Origin: Oscillibacter valericigenes
GTDB taxonomy: Bacteria; Bacillota; Clostridia; Oscillospirales; Oscillospiraceae
Direction: 5' to 3'
NCBI RefSeq assembly: GCF_021531435.1
Contig: NZ_JAFBIS010000023.1
Span: 1-35,245, forward strand
DNA length: 35,245 nucleotides
In this document: positions 23,401 through 30,558 of the stretch, piece by piece
Layout: each line of letters starts with the position of its first letter
Position numbering within the stretch: position 1 is the stretch's first letter
Program-made: the position numbers and the translations under genes
The notes under the pieces: model-generated
Seen by the model: the letters and a program-made list of their open reading frames with translations, nothing else
Databases searched by the model: none
What the model was told of the DNA's origin: nothing

Positions 23401-23830
23401 CACTCCATTCCCGCTGCTCTTGCGGTCATCGCGCATTGCGGCGGTCTGTATCTTCTGTGCGGCTGCGGCAAGATGTCAGGCTTTGATTCGGGAGAGCCGC
23501 CGGCACTTGGCTGCGCTCTGCTTTCCGCCGGAGGCGTCATATCCCTGAAGCGATTCCTGCAGCAGGCAGAGCCCATGGTCATAACGATATTCCAAACGGC
23601 CGCCTCCGCCCTGTTCGCTGCCATATGCGCTTTGTATGGGACCGCGGGAGCAGCATGGCAGGCGCTGTGCCATCCGTCTGGCTTTCCATTCCATATCTGG
23701 TCCTCGGCTGTACCCTTGGCGGTTATATGCTGCAGAACACGGCGAGCCGCATGATCTCCGGGCGCCGCTTCGTTCCCGATGCGCTCTGTTCTGCCATGAC
23801 CGCAAAAGCAAACTCCGAAGCATCGCATCC
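23401..23830 (+). pseudogene. Decayed EamA/DMT-family transporter (C-terminal half)
   Basis: Two plus-strand reading frames carry EamA-like membrane segments. From 23401, PAALAVIAHCGGLYLLCGCG is followed by GFDSGEPPALGCALLSAGG, FLQQAEPMVITIFQTAASAL and FAAICALYG. After about 23640 a different frame continues with PSVWLSIPYLVLGCTLGGYM and LQNTASRMISGRR, the usual penultimate EamA helix. The two parts are in different frames and the upstream half is missing. This is a frameshifted and truncated remnant of a drug/metabolite-type exporter. The overlapping minus-strand frames in this region resemble nothing. Confidence 0.65.
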
Positions 23831-23856
23831 ATACGGGCGCGCCGCTCCGCCAAAAA

Positions 23857-23897
23857 GAAGCCGAGGCAGGATACCTGCCCCGGCTTCACTATTTTTT
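23857..23897. terminator. Terminator after the EamA remnant
   Basis: A 14-bp stem (23857-23870 with 23874-23887, one mismatch) has a 3-base loop and is followed by ACTATTTTTT. The A run on the other side lets it also serve the convergent histidine kinase gene. Confidence 0.8.
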
Positions 23898-23968
23898 GCC
23901 GCTATCCCCATTTTTTACTTGCCCTTAAAATCACTGTCAAAATACGGATGCGGTAAAAATTCCTCATT

Positions 23969-26578
23969 TCATTGGCGTTCCGGCTCCGGATCGCTTCTTT
24001 CGGTCCTGCCGGTGGAATGGATCAGCTTCTTCAAAACATCCTTCAGCACCGCCATGTCGATGGGCTTTGCGATATGAGCGCTCATACCCGCCTCCATCGC
24101 GTTTTGAACATCCTCCGCAAAGGCGTTGGCGGTCATGGCCACGATCGGGATCATCCCCGCGTCAGGGCGGTCCAGCTTCCGAATGGCCCTGGTGGCCTCA
24201 TAGCCGTTCATCACCGGCATCTGGATATCCATCAGCACCGCATCGTAACAGCCCGGCGGCGCTTGCTGGAACCGCTCCAAGACCTCCTGCCCGTTTACTG
24301 TCCGTTCGCAGGACACTCCCTCATAGGACAGAAGCTCCTCCAGGATCTCCGCATTGATGTCGTTGTCTTCAGCCACCAGCACCCGCAGGCCTTCCAGCGT
24401 ATTCATGTTGGGGGCCGGAAGAGCGCCCTCTCTCTGCCGGCCGGTTTCCTCCGCCTGCGCTCCGTATCGCAGTTCGAGTTCCACTCTAAAGGTGCTGCCC
24501 TCTCCCGGGGTGCTCTCCACGCAGATCGTGCCGCCCATCAGGTCCACAAGGTTCTTGGTAATAGCCATGCCCAGGCCGGTGCCGAGGATGCCGCTGGCGG
24601 TACTGTCATTTTCCCGGGTAAAGGGGTCAAAGATATGCTTCACAAATTCCGGGCTGATGCCGATGCCGTTGTCCCGCACCTGGAAACGCAGATGGGCATA
24701 GCCCCTGGAGGTCTCGGGCAGGCCGAGGATGGTCAGTTCGATATGTCCGCCTTCCGGTGTGTACTTGACCGCGTTGGACAGCAGATTCAGCAGGATCTGA
24801 CTCAGCCGCAGCCTGTCGCCCAGGAAGCGTTCTCCCTTCACGCCGCAGACTTTGACATCCAAAGACTGTTTCTTCTCCCGGGTCTGGGGCTGTGTCACCG
24901 CGTTCAGGTCTTCCAGCAGTTCTGTCAGGCTGAACTCTGCGATGTTCAGTGTATTTTGACCGCTTTCGATCTTGGACATGTCCAGCATATCATTGATCAG
25001 CCTCAGCAAATGCTGTCCGGATGCGGTGATCTTCCGGCTGTACTCCCGTACCTTATCCGGCTGCGCGGCATCCCGGTCCAGCAGCGTCGAAAAGCCAATA
25101 ATCGCGTTCATGGGGGTACGCATATCGTGGCTCATGTTGGAAAGGAACGTGGTTTTGGCTTCGTTGGCCGCTTTCGCCGCCCGGTAAGCCTCCTCTATCG
25201 CCATCCGGTTTTTCAATTCCGCTTCTTTCAGTTCCGTCACATCCTGCACTGCCATCAGCACAGAGACAGGCACGCCGTTTTCCCGCTTCAGGCACAGCAC
25301 AGAGATTTGTCTCCAGCGCACGCCGTCCTCCTGAACCCGATACTCATACTGGAGATAAGGCGTGTCCTCCGTCAGGTCAGTCTGGATGGAGCTGATCGTC
25401 AGCGAATCCTGCAAATCCTCATTTTCCCAATCTATGCGGGCATCCCAATAATTCCGGAGCTGAGAATAAGTACCCTTCCGCGGAAGTGCCTCCCCGGAGC
25501 CAGCGTCACCAGCTTCTCCCCCTTCCCGGATATCGCGTTTCAAATATTCATAGGAATCGTTTTTCAGGTCGGCCAGGACAAAACTGCTGAACAGCTGTGA
25601 GGTGCTGTCAACAATGTCCCGCATCTCCTGCTTTTCCATGGCCAGCTTTGCCTTCTGCCGCCGGTTTTCCATGACCAGGATCAGAATATATCCCACGAAC
25701 AGCAGGATCAGCCACAGCTCTAGATACATGGCAACGGCGTTGGACTCATACAGCATGGAGTTGGTAACTTTGATCGGGAAAACCTGCAGCAGCATCCAGT
25801 CTTTCCCCGGCAGTTTCGTTACATACGCCGCGTTGGAGCCCTGATCGCTTGTATAGGTCAGGCTTTCGGAGCTTCCGTTCTCCAGCGCATCCGCCAATGC
25901 CGCCACGGTTTTCTGATCCGCGCCCTCTGTTTCGCGCAGGGCGGTAATGATATTCTCCGGCGGCTCCTGATCGTTTGAACTGGAAAATACCGTCCCGTCA
26001 GCAAGACACAAATACGTCTCGGCCGGCTCCTCGAAATAGGTGGCGGCAATGATCTCCCGCATCTGATACTCGCCATAGCGTCCTGTGAGAACGCCCACGA
26101 CCTCTCCGTCAAACCACAGTGGGGCGTAAAAGATCATCAGATTTTCATGGGCGATCCGGCCGTTGAAGATAATATCCATCCCGGAATGGCCTTCCATTCC
26201 GTCCTGAAAATAATATCGGTCTGACACTTGCGCCTGTTTTCCGTTGTTGTCGGTGTAAATGCCGTCAGTGCCCACGATTCCGATATAATCGAAAGGTGTG
26301 TCATCCACCAGTTTCTGCAGGGTTTCCGTGTCGATCCGGTCAGGGTCCATCGTCTGTCCGTACAGGTGCGCGATGGCACTGATGCTGTTCTCCGCTCCGA
26401 CGAGCAGGTCTCCGATCCGCTTGGCCGTCTGATTCGCCGCATCCTCCACATATTTAGCATTTCGGTCTACCGTCATGCGGCGGTTCGTGTTCAGGTAAGC
26501 CGCAAAACTTGCGATGATGCAGACCAGGAGAATGCAGACTGGAATGGTTCGTTTCCAAAAAGTCCGGTTTTCTCGCAT
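23969..26578 (-). CDS. Hybrid sensor histidine kinase with extracellular Cache-type sensor and receiver domain
   Basis: This 869-residue membrane kinase is autonomous in layout. It has TM1 at residues 11-29, an external sensor (about 35-280, dCACHE-like with YIGIVGTDGIYTDNNGK and APLWFDGEVVGVLTGRYG), and TM2 at about 283-303. A PAS-like region follows (about 345-452, ending VSVLMAVQDVTELKEAELK). HisKA has phosphoaccepting His484 in SNMSHDMRTPMNAI. The HATPase has N602, DNGIGI and GTGLGM, and the receiver has acceptor Asp784 in VLMDIQMPVMNGYE. No partner response regulator is adjacent, so its output may act through phosphorelay to a distant protein. The ribosome binding site is weak (GGAAG, 12 bases from the ATG). 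The signal is unknown, possibly a small molecule bound by the Cache domain. Confidence 0.9.
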   Translation of the reverse strand: MRENRTFWKRTIPVCILLVCIIASFAAYLNTNRRMTVDRNAKYVEDAANQTAKRIGDLLVGAENSISAIAHLYGQTMDPDRIDTETLQKLVDDTPFDYIGIVGTDGIYTDNNGKQAQVSDRYYFQDGMEGHSGMDIIFNGRIAHENLMIFYAPLWFDGEVVGVLTGRYGEYQMREIIAATYFEEPAETYLCLADGTVFSSSNDQEPPENIITALRETEGADQKTVAALADALENGSSESLTYTSDQGSNAAYVTKLPGKDWMLLQVFPIKVTNSMLYESNAVAMYLELWLILLFVGYILILVMENRRQKAKLAMEKQEMRDIVDSTSQLFSSFVLADLKNDSYEYLKRDIREGGEAGDAGSGEALPRKGTYSQLRNYWDARIDWENEDLQDSLTISSIQTDLTEDTPYLQYEYRVQEDGVRWRQISVLCLKRENGVPVSVLMAVQDVTELKEAELKNRMAIEEAYRAAKAANEAKTTFLSNMSHDMRTPMNAIIGFSTLLDRDAAQPDKVREYSRKITASGQHLLRLINDMLDMSKIESGQNTLNIAEFSLTELLEDLNAVTQPQTREKKQSLDVKVCGVKGERFLGDRLRLSQILLNLLSNAVKYTPEGGHIELTILGLPETSRGYAHLRFQVRDNGIGISPEFVKHIFDPFTRENDSTASGILGTGLGMAITKNLVDLMGGTICVESTPGEGSTFRVELELRYGAQAEETGRQREGALPAPNMNTLEGLRVLVAEDNDINAEILEELLSYEGVSCERTVNGQEVLERFQQAPPGCYDAVLMDIQMPVMNGYEATRAIRKLDRPDAGMIPIVAMTANAFAEDVQNAMEAGMSAHIAKPIDMAVLKDVLKKLIHSTGRTERSDPEPERQ

Positions 26579-26691
26579 AAAATGGATTCACTTCCAAATT
26601 TAAAATCAGGTTTGGGATCCCCGCCAACAATTTTTGTCCATGACTTAACGCTAACATACCTCTTTTGTTTCGTCAAGGTTTCCTCATCTCA

Positions 26692-26757
26692 AATAACCAT
26701 GTTATTGATCTTCCCGCGGTCTCTGTCCGTTTTATGGGACAGGCTTTGTTCTATACT
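26692..26757 (+). promoter_or_regulatory. Candidate operator and promoter of the small-membrane-protein/SWIM operon
   Basis: The palindrome AATAAC-cat-GTTATT at 26692-26706 lies upstream of a TATACT box (26752-26757). The -35 match is poor (TTTTAT, 26730-26735). The palindrome may be an operator, and the weak -35 would suit an activator. This is a guess. Confidence 0.35.
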
Positions 26758-26788
26758 GATACCATCAAGAGATTAGGAGGGTTTCGGT

Positions 26789-26866
26789 ATGCTGGGTGCT
26801 GTTGTTTTTGCTGTTCTCTATCTGCCTCTCAGCGTTATTTTCGCGCTGACCGGAAAGTATCGATGA
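26789..26866 (+). CDS. 25-aa single-helix membrane peptide
   Basis: AGGAGGG six bases before the ATG gives a very good translation start. The peptide MLGAVVFAVLYLPLSVIFAL plus a TGKYR tail is one membrane helix with a positive C-terminus. It has a promoter box just upstream and is 23 bases ahead of the SWIM protein gene, so the two form one transcript. Size and layout recall small regulatory membrane proteins (KdpF-like in type only, not in sequence). Alternatively it is a leader peptide controlling the next gene. No protein evidence is available. Confidence 0.6.
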   Translation: MLGAVVFAVLYLPLSVIFALTGKYR

Positions 26867-26889
26867 ATCTGTTTGAAGGAGGGATCGCC

Positions 26890-27711
26890 ATGTTCCGTCG
26901 TATTGGTTTTTCTTCGTGTTTGGATGAAACCGCTCCCAAAGCGTCCCCGGCGGCGGCAGCGGCCGGCGGAAAAGGCGAGCCGGTGAAGTCCGTTGTCCGC
27001 GTTCATTTTCCCGCACGGAATATGACCCTCTCATACTATAACGATCTGTTCGACCTGAAGGTCGGAGACATCGTGTTTGTGGAGGGAAAGCTGGAAGGGC
27101 TGCGCGGCCGCGTGGTGGACGTCACCTACAATTTTAAAATCAAGCTGTCCGACTACAAGCGCGTGATCAGTGTGGCGGATACGGAGGTCAGGGGCGAATT
27201 CTTTTTCGCCGGGTCTCATTTCATTACATTTGACCCCACAGTATTGCCATATGCCAAGTTCATCTCCTGGTTCAAGGCGCCGGATCAGGAGGATGACCTC
27301 TACGTTTCCGGCAGCGATGATTCCGGTTTCGATCTGAATGACCTCTCTGCCATGAAGATCAGCCGCGAGATCGCGGAGCGCGGCCACGGCTATTACATGG
27401 AAAACCGCGTGCGGTACATCTGTCTCGATGGCACAAAGGGCCGCGCCGCTGCGGAAGGCTCTCAGACCTATGAGCTGGAATTTGAATATCAGAACGGTGA
27501 AATTCGGAATCTCACCTGCAGCTGCTTTTGCAGCTACCCCTGCAAGCATGAGTTCGCCGCCATGCTTCAGCTCCGGGAAACGCTGGAGCTGATCGCGAAG
27601 CACTACGAGGCGCCGTATAAGGCAAGCAATTACTTCGCCGCGGTTGCCAAAGGCACTCTCATGAGCATGGTGGTGGATGGGAAAGAAACCGGCAGCATGC
27701 TCCTTGGATGA
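26890..27711 (+). CDS. SWIM zinc-finger protein
   Basis: SWIM domains bind zinc and nucleic acid or protein partners. The 273-residue protein has the SWIM motif CxCx(n)CxH, with Cys210, Cys212, Cys218 and His220 in CSCFCSYPCKH. The N-terminal part includes a strand-rich module (VKSVVRVHFPARNMTLSYYN, VGDIVFVEGKLEGLRGRVVD) that could be a nucleic-acid-binding fold. The start is the ATG at 26890, seven bases after GGAGG; upstream in-frame starts overlap the 25-aa gene in a different frame. No helicase is attached, unlike many SWIM proteins next to SNF2 enzymes. Function is unknown. Confidence 0.75.
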   Translation: MFRRIGFSSCLDETAPKASPAAAAAGGKGEPVKSVVRVHFPARNMTLSYYNDLFDLKVGDIVFVEGKLEGLRGRVVDVTYNFKIKLSDYKRVISVADTEVRGEFFFAGSHFITFDPTVLPYAKFISWFKAPDQEDDLYVSGSDDSGFDLNDLSAMKISREIAERGHGYYMENRVRYICLDGTKGRAAAEGSQTYELEFEYQNGEIRNLTCSCFCSYPCKHEFAAMLQLRETLELIAKHYEAPYKASNYFAAVAKGTLMSMVVDGKETGSMLLG

Positions 27712-27717
27712 TCCTAA

Positions 27718-27816
27718 CAGCGGCCCTCTCCTGCTTCATGCAGGAAGGGCCGCTGCCTTGCTTTCGCCGCAATAAGCGCAGCCGGGCCGCCGCCTCTGAC
27801 GGCAGCGGCCCGGCTG
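27718..27816. terminator. Two hairpins after the SWIM gene
   Basis: The first is CAGCGGCCCT/AGGGCCGCTG with an inner TCCTGC/GCAGGA stem (27718-27755). The second is a 12-bp stem at 27779-27790 with 27805-27816. Neither has a clear T run, so termination strength is uncertain. Confidence 0.6.
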
Positions 27817-27862
27817 TGCAGGTAGGATGTGAGCTGAACGGAGAGGCTCCTGCCTTGGGTCA

Positions 27863-28356
27863 TTACTTTGCGTACAGGCGATAGCCGTCATCGGTGCCGG
27901 CTTTCAGGACGGACAGGTAGTAGTCCGCGGAGTCCGTGGGCACATTGTAGACGAAAACGCCGCGTTTTGCGGTGTTGGGCGCCAGATCCGTATAGCAGAA
28001 GTTCTCGTCAAAGTACCAAAAAGCATCGGCGTACGGGTCGTACTTCCTTCCCTGGCTGTCTGTCAGGTCATTGTAGAAATTCAGGGTGTCCTTGGTGATG
28101 TTCTCGATCACGACGGAGAAGACGACAAACTTCGTGCCGTCCTGAGCCGTCTCCGGCACCATGTATTCCGCAGTCAGTTCGTTCCTTTCCTCGCATCCGG
28201 TGATACGGACTTTGATAGTGGCCAGTTCCGCTTCCCGGCCAAGAGAAAACTTTTTTCAATATCATAAAATTTAAAATCTGTTTTCACGCCGCTGTCCACT
28301 GACTTTTTTATATAGCCGAACAAGCCGTTATCTGTATATCTCTCCACTGTAATCAC
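27863..28356 (-). pseudogene. Frameshifted DUF4352-like (immunoglobulin-like) protein
   Basis: Two minus-strand frames join into one domain. The upstream frame (from 28356, GTG) ends VDSGVKTDFKFYDIEK. At a run of six A (minus strand; plus 28251-28256) the continuation moves one frame and reads KFSLGREAELATIKVRITGC, FVVFSVVIENITKDTLNFYN and YYLSVLKAGTDDGYRLYAK to the stop. The VVFSVVIEN strand and NFYNDL turn fit DUF4352/telokin-like extracellular domains. I see no N-terminal signal or lipobox and no clear start, so the gene is probably also truncated at the 5' end. A sequencing or assembly error in the homopolymer is possible. Confidence 0.55.
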
Positions 28357-28456
28357 CGCCGATCATCCGTACAGCTTTTGTAAAAGATTGCATTTTTACA
28401 GCCCTGTTATTCCATCTCCTTTACTTTACTCTCTATAAATTCCACTTCTTTTTCAG

Positions 28457-28594
28457 TCAAGTTTCGATCGCAACATCATCATAGGCTTCAACACTGACAA
28501 TGCGATCGTCTACAGAAATTAGTTCAAACAAGGCATGACGGACCTGTAGCATATAGCCTTCCAACTTGTCAGGGACATGAGTATTGCCAGCCAT
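28457..28594 (-). pseudogene. 45-codon stub, N-terminus of a Cap4-like/DUF4297 defence nuclease
   Basis: The ATG at 28594, nine bases after AAGGAG, starts MAGNTHVPDKLEGYMLQVRH and continues to VSVEAYDDVAIET, then stops. The N-terminus (GY-x-x-Q, then a DD-x-x-IE strand) resembles the first part of the PD-(D/E)xK nuclease domain of Cap4/DUF4297-type or ABC-three-component effectors, but it ends before the QxK part. Right after the stop another frame reads TEKEVEFIESKVKEME and stops, which could be the original C-terminus after an internal deletion. A promoter and attenuator precede it. Resemblance is from memory of the family pattern. Confidence 0.45.
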
Positions 28595-28653
28595 GGATTC
28601 ACTCTCCTTGCCATAAGCACATGAGTTGCACTCATAAAATATAATGAATAGGC

Positions 28654-28710
28654 AAAAAACCGCATGGATATAAATCCACACGGTTGCCTTGGTGTCACAA
28701 AGGCCTACCG
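28654..28710 (-). promoter_or_regulatory. Transcription attenuator (overlapping antiterminator and terminator)
   Basis: On the minus strand the transcript would begin near 28711. An antiterminator can form (CGGT at 28710-28707 with ACCG at 28684-28681, plus GCCTT/AAGGC inside). The same ACCG also starts an 11-bp terminator stem (28674-28684 with 28659-28669, 4-base loop) followed by six T. The two folds exclude each other. This sits about 60 bases upstream of the defence-gene stub. Confidence 0.6.
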
Positions 28711-28717
28711 TTAATTT

Positions 28718-28746
28718 ATTATAATGCAACTTGATACAAATTTCAA
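28718..28746 (-). promoter_or_regulatory. Promoter of the attenuator and defence stub
   Basis: On the minus strand, TTGAAA (28741-28746) and a consensus TATAAT (28718-28723) are 17 bases apart. The start point would fall at the first base of the antiterminator. Confidence 0.7.
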
Positions 28747-28802
28747 TATTTTGTAAAAAGCAGTACAATCCTCCTCACATTTTGCACCGCAATAAGCAAA
28801 GA

Positions 28803-28837
28803 AAAAGTCTCTGAAATCAACGATTTCAGAGACTTTT
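28803..28837 (-). terminator. Terminator of tRNA-Pro
   Basis: A perfect 16-bp stem (28803-28818 with 28822-28837) with a 3-base loop begins at the tRNA CCA end and is followed on the minus strand by a T-rich run (CTTTTTC). Confidence 0.85.
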
Positions 28838-28911
28838 GGTCCGAGTGACTGGAGTCGAACCAGCCTGACCTTGGTCCCAAACCAAGTGCCTAACCGATAG
28901 GCTACACCCGG
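28837..28911 (-). tRNA. tRNA-Pro (anticodon UGG)
   Basis: A full cloverleaf can be drawn. The acceptor is CCGGGTG with CACTCGG (one G-T pair). The D arm is GCC/GGC with GTT in the loop. The anticodon stem CTTGG/CCAAG has loop TTTGGGA (anticodon TGG), and the T arm is GCTGG-TTCGACT-CCAGT. CCA is encoded at the 3' end (28837-28839). It has its own promoter and terminator. This tRNA reads CCA and probably other Pro codons. Confidence 0.95.
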
Positions 28912-28928
28912 ATATTCAGTTTTGAGTT

Positions 28929-28956
28929 ATTATACCACGGTCAGGGCGAAAATCAA
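28929..28956 (-). promoter_or_regulatory. Promoter of tRNA-Pro
   Basis: On the minus strand, TTGATT (28951-28956) and a consensus TATAAT (28929-28934) are 16 bases apart, 17 bases before the tRNA 5' end. Confidence 0.7.
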
Positions 28957-29096
28957 AGTTTTTCCTGTCTGTAGTCATTTATGTGGTCAAAGCGGTTTTT
29001 GGCCCGGTTTTGCTGCCCGGAAAAATCCCGCAAATGCCCGTGTTGCAAGGGGTTCCGGGCTTTGACTGTATCCATCGTGGATGAAATCCACAACGC

Positions 29097-29135
29097 TCCC
29101 AAACCACCCGCGCTACCAACTGCGCTAATCCCGGC
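29097..29135 (-). other. tRNA-Pro(UGG) 5'-half fragment
   Basis: On the minus strand the segment reads GCCGGGATTAGCGCAGTTGG, then TAGCGCGGGTGGTTTGGGA. It has a perfect GCGC/GCGC D arm and an anticodon loop TTTGGGA (TGG) like the intact gene. After the loop the expected CCACC half of the anticodon stem and the T arm are missing (next is GCGTTGTGGATT). It is a truncated tRNA gene and not a functional one. Confidence 0.7.
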
Positions 29136-29238
29136 TATTGACTCGTTTTTTAATAATATACTGCCAACTATACGCGATGCTTAACTCACATGTTCTTTCT
29201 TATTTTACCGATTTACACGGCAAAGTCAAGGTATTTCT

Positions 29239-29271
29239 GGCGCAGGGCGGAAAGACTTTCCACCCTGCGCC
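29239..29271 (-). terminator. Hairpin after the pyruvyl transferase gene
   Basis: A 16-bp stem with one mismatch (29239-29254 with 29256-29271) lies about 20 bases past the stop of the 29293-30405 gene. There is no T run, so it is a weak or Rho-aided terminator at best. Confidence 0.5.
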
Positions 29272-29292
29272 TCACATCAAAAAATCAGTCCG

Positions 29293-30405
29293 TCAAGCGC
29301 TTTCAATCGCTCTCCTCAAATATCCCGCCGACTCCGCCCGCGCTTCCGCCAGCTTCTGATGGATGGCCCCATAGTCCATCTCTGCGTCCGCCGCCGCGGT
29401 GTCCGGCATCCCCACGATCCGGTCCGCGCAGCCCAGCCGGGACAGCAGGCTGTAAATGCGGGAGTAGGCCGGCTCCGCCTTCTCCTTGGGCGACATGGCG
29501 GTGAAAAAGGGCCGGTCAAACTGCATGGAAAACACTGACCCGTGGAAGGAGTTCGTACAGACGCAGGCGGCATTCCGGAACAGCCCCAAAAATTCCCGTG
29601 GGCCCGCATCGAACACCACGGTCTCCGCTCCCGGCAGGGCGCGGCGGATGCCCGCCAGCTGCACAATAGGCCAGCCGGTACGCTCATGGAGCTCCCGGGC
29701 CCGCTGCCCCACCTCGCCAGGGTCGGAGATGAAGTAGCAGAGAATATAGGGTTCTTTCCGGTCAGGCTCCGCCGCCAGTTCGCCCCACTGCTCCCCGGTC
29801 AGCAGCAGCGTGGGGTCCAGCACCAGCTGAACTTCCTTGCCTGTAATGTTCTCCAGCAGTTCCTTGCCCCGGCTCTCCCGGGCGGACAGGGCGGCAAACG
29901 ACGCTAGATAGTCCCGCAGCTGCCCGTCATAGGGCTGGGGCAGCGAGGACACGCCCAGGCTGGGCGCATAGGCGATCTTCCGCCCCTCCCGGACGAAGTC
30001 CAGCAGGAAAGCGGGCTCAAACTGCTTATCCGCATAGATATAGGGATTCCAGATCTGATCGCTGCCCGCCACATAGACGTCATAGGCAGGCGGGTCCCGC
30101 CGCAGCTCCTCAACGGAAGTATACCGCCGGGGGCTCAGCGCCATCTGCTCCGCCACAAAAGCCTCAAAGCGGTCATACCGCCGCTTCATCGGCCCGTAGT
30201 GGAGGGCCGTGTGGACGTTGGAGGCCAGCGCCCGGACGGAATTGGGCTTCTGGAACAGGGCGCTGGACTGGGTCGTATGGGGCAGGCGGAAGTCGATGAC
30301 CTGGCAGTCATGCCCCAGCTCCTGGATGGCCCGCATGGTGGCGTAGGCCTGGAGCTGGGCGCCGTAGTGGTGGGCAAAATGGAAGGTGATCAGTCCTGTA
30401 TGCAT
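29293..30405 (-). CDS. Polysaccharide pyruvyl transferase family protein
   Basis: Members transfer pyruvate ketal groups from PEP to sugars of surface polysaccharides or secondary cell-wall polymers (CsaB, WcaK). The 370-residue protein opens ITFHFAHHYGAQLQAYATMR (residues 6-25). It has the family motif AGSDQIWNPYIY (about 113-124), a mid-domain VLDPTLLL (about 195-202) and TNSFHGSVFSMQFDRPFFTA (about 289-308), the conserved SFHGS acceptor loop. It is divergent from a glycosyltransferase gene, with two promoters and a palindrome between them. This locus probably decorates an exported glycan; the acceptor is unknown. Confidence 0.88.
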   Translation of the reverse strand: MHTGLITFHFAHHYGAQLQAYATMRAIQELGHDCQVIDFRLPHTTQSSALFQKPNSVRALASNVHTALHYGPMKRRYDRFEAFVAEQMALSPRRYTSVEELRRDPPAYDVYVAGSDQIWNPYIYADKQFEPAFLLDFVREGRKIAYAPSLGVSSLPQPYDGQLRDYLASFAALSARESRGKELLENITGKEVQLVLDPTLLLTGEQWGELAAEPDRKEPYILCYFISDPGEVGQRARELHERTGWPIVQLAGIRRALPGAETVVFDAGPREFLGLFRNAACVCTNSFHGSVFSMQFDRPFFTAMSPKEKAEPAYSRIYSLLSRLGCADRIVGMPDTAAADAEMDYGAIHQKLAEARAESAGYLRRAIESA

Positions 30406-30423
30406 AAAAGGCTCACATCCTCG

Positions 30424-30472
30424 GTCAAAATCGTTTTGACTGATTATACTACACTTTCCCCTGCCGCTTCAA
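30424..30472 (-). promoter_or_regulatory. Promoter and palindrome upstream of the pyruvyl transferase gene
   Basis: On the minus strand, TTGAAG (30467-30472) and a consensus TATAAT (30443-30448) are 18 bases apart. A perfect palindrome GTCAAAA-tcg-TTTTGAC (30424-30440) lies just downstream, where an operator could block transcription. Confidence 0.55.
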
Positions 30473-30478
30473 GCCCGG

Positions 30479-30507
30479 TTGACAAATCCGGGTCGGAACG
30501 GTAAACT
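30479..30507 (+). promoter_or_regulatory. Promoter of the glycosyltransferase/polymerase operon
   Basis: A consensus TTGACA (30479-30484) and TAAACT (30502-30507) are 17 bases apart. It is divergent from the pyruvyl transferase promoter. Confidence 0.65.
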
Positions 30508-30558
30508 ATGATGGAATGAGTATGACATTTAGAATCCATAAGGAAGGAGCCTTCCGGG

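Larger units (their letters stand above)
28957..29290. other. Gene-free region with tRNA remnant and repeats
   Basis: No protein gene is supported. It contains the 5' half of a second tRNA-Pro (29097-29135), a GTGGAT-ttc-ATCCAC hairpin next to it (minus strand), short GC-rich words around 29020-29060 (CCCGG, CCCGC) and, at 29239-29271, a hairpin after the pyruvyl transferase gene. The mixed composition suggests past insertion and deletion. Confidence 0.5.

Noticed and set aside
23972..25600. A 542-codon plus-strand frame opposite the hybrid kinase
   Set aside because: Antisense to HisKA, HATPase and receiver motifs; no recognisable domain.
29097..29135. A second functional tRNA-Pro
   Set aside because: The 3' half of the anticodon stem, the T arm and a good acceptor partner are missing. 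Only five acceptor pairs could be forced.
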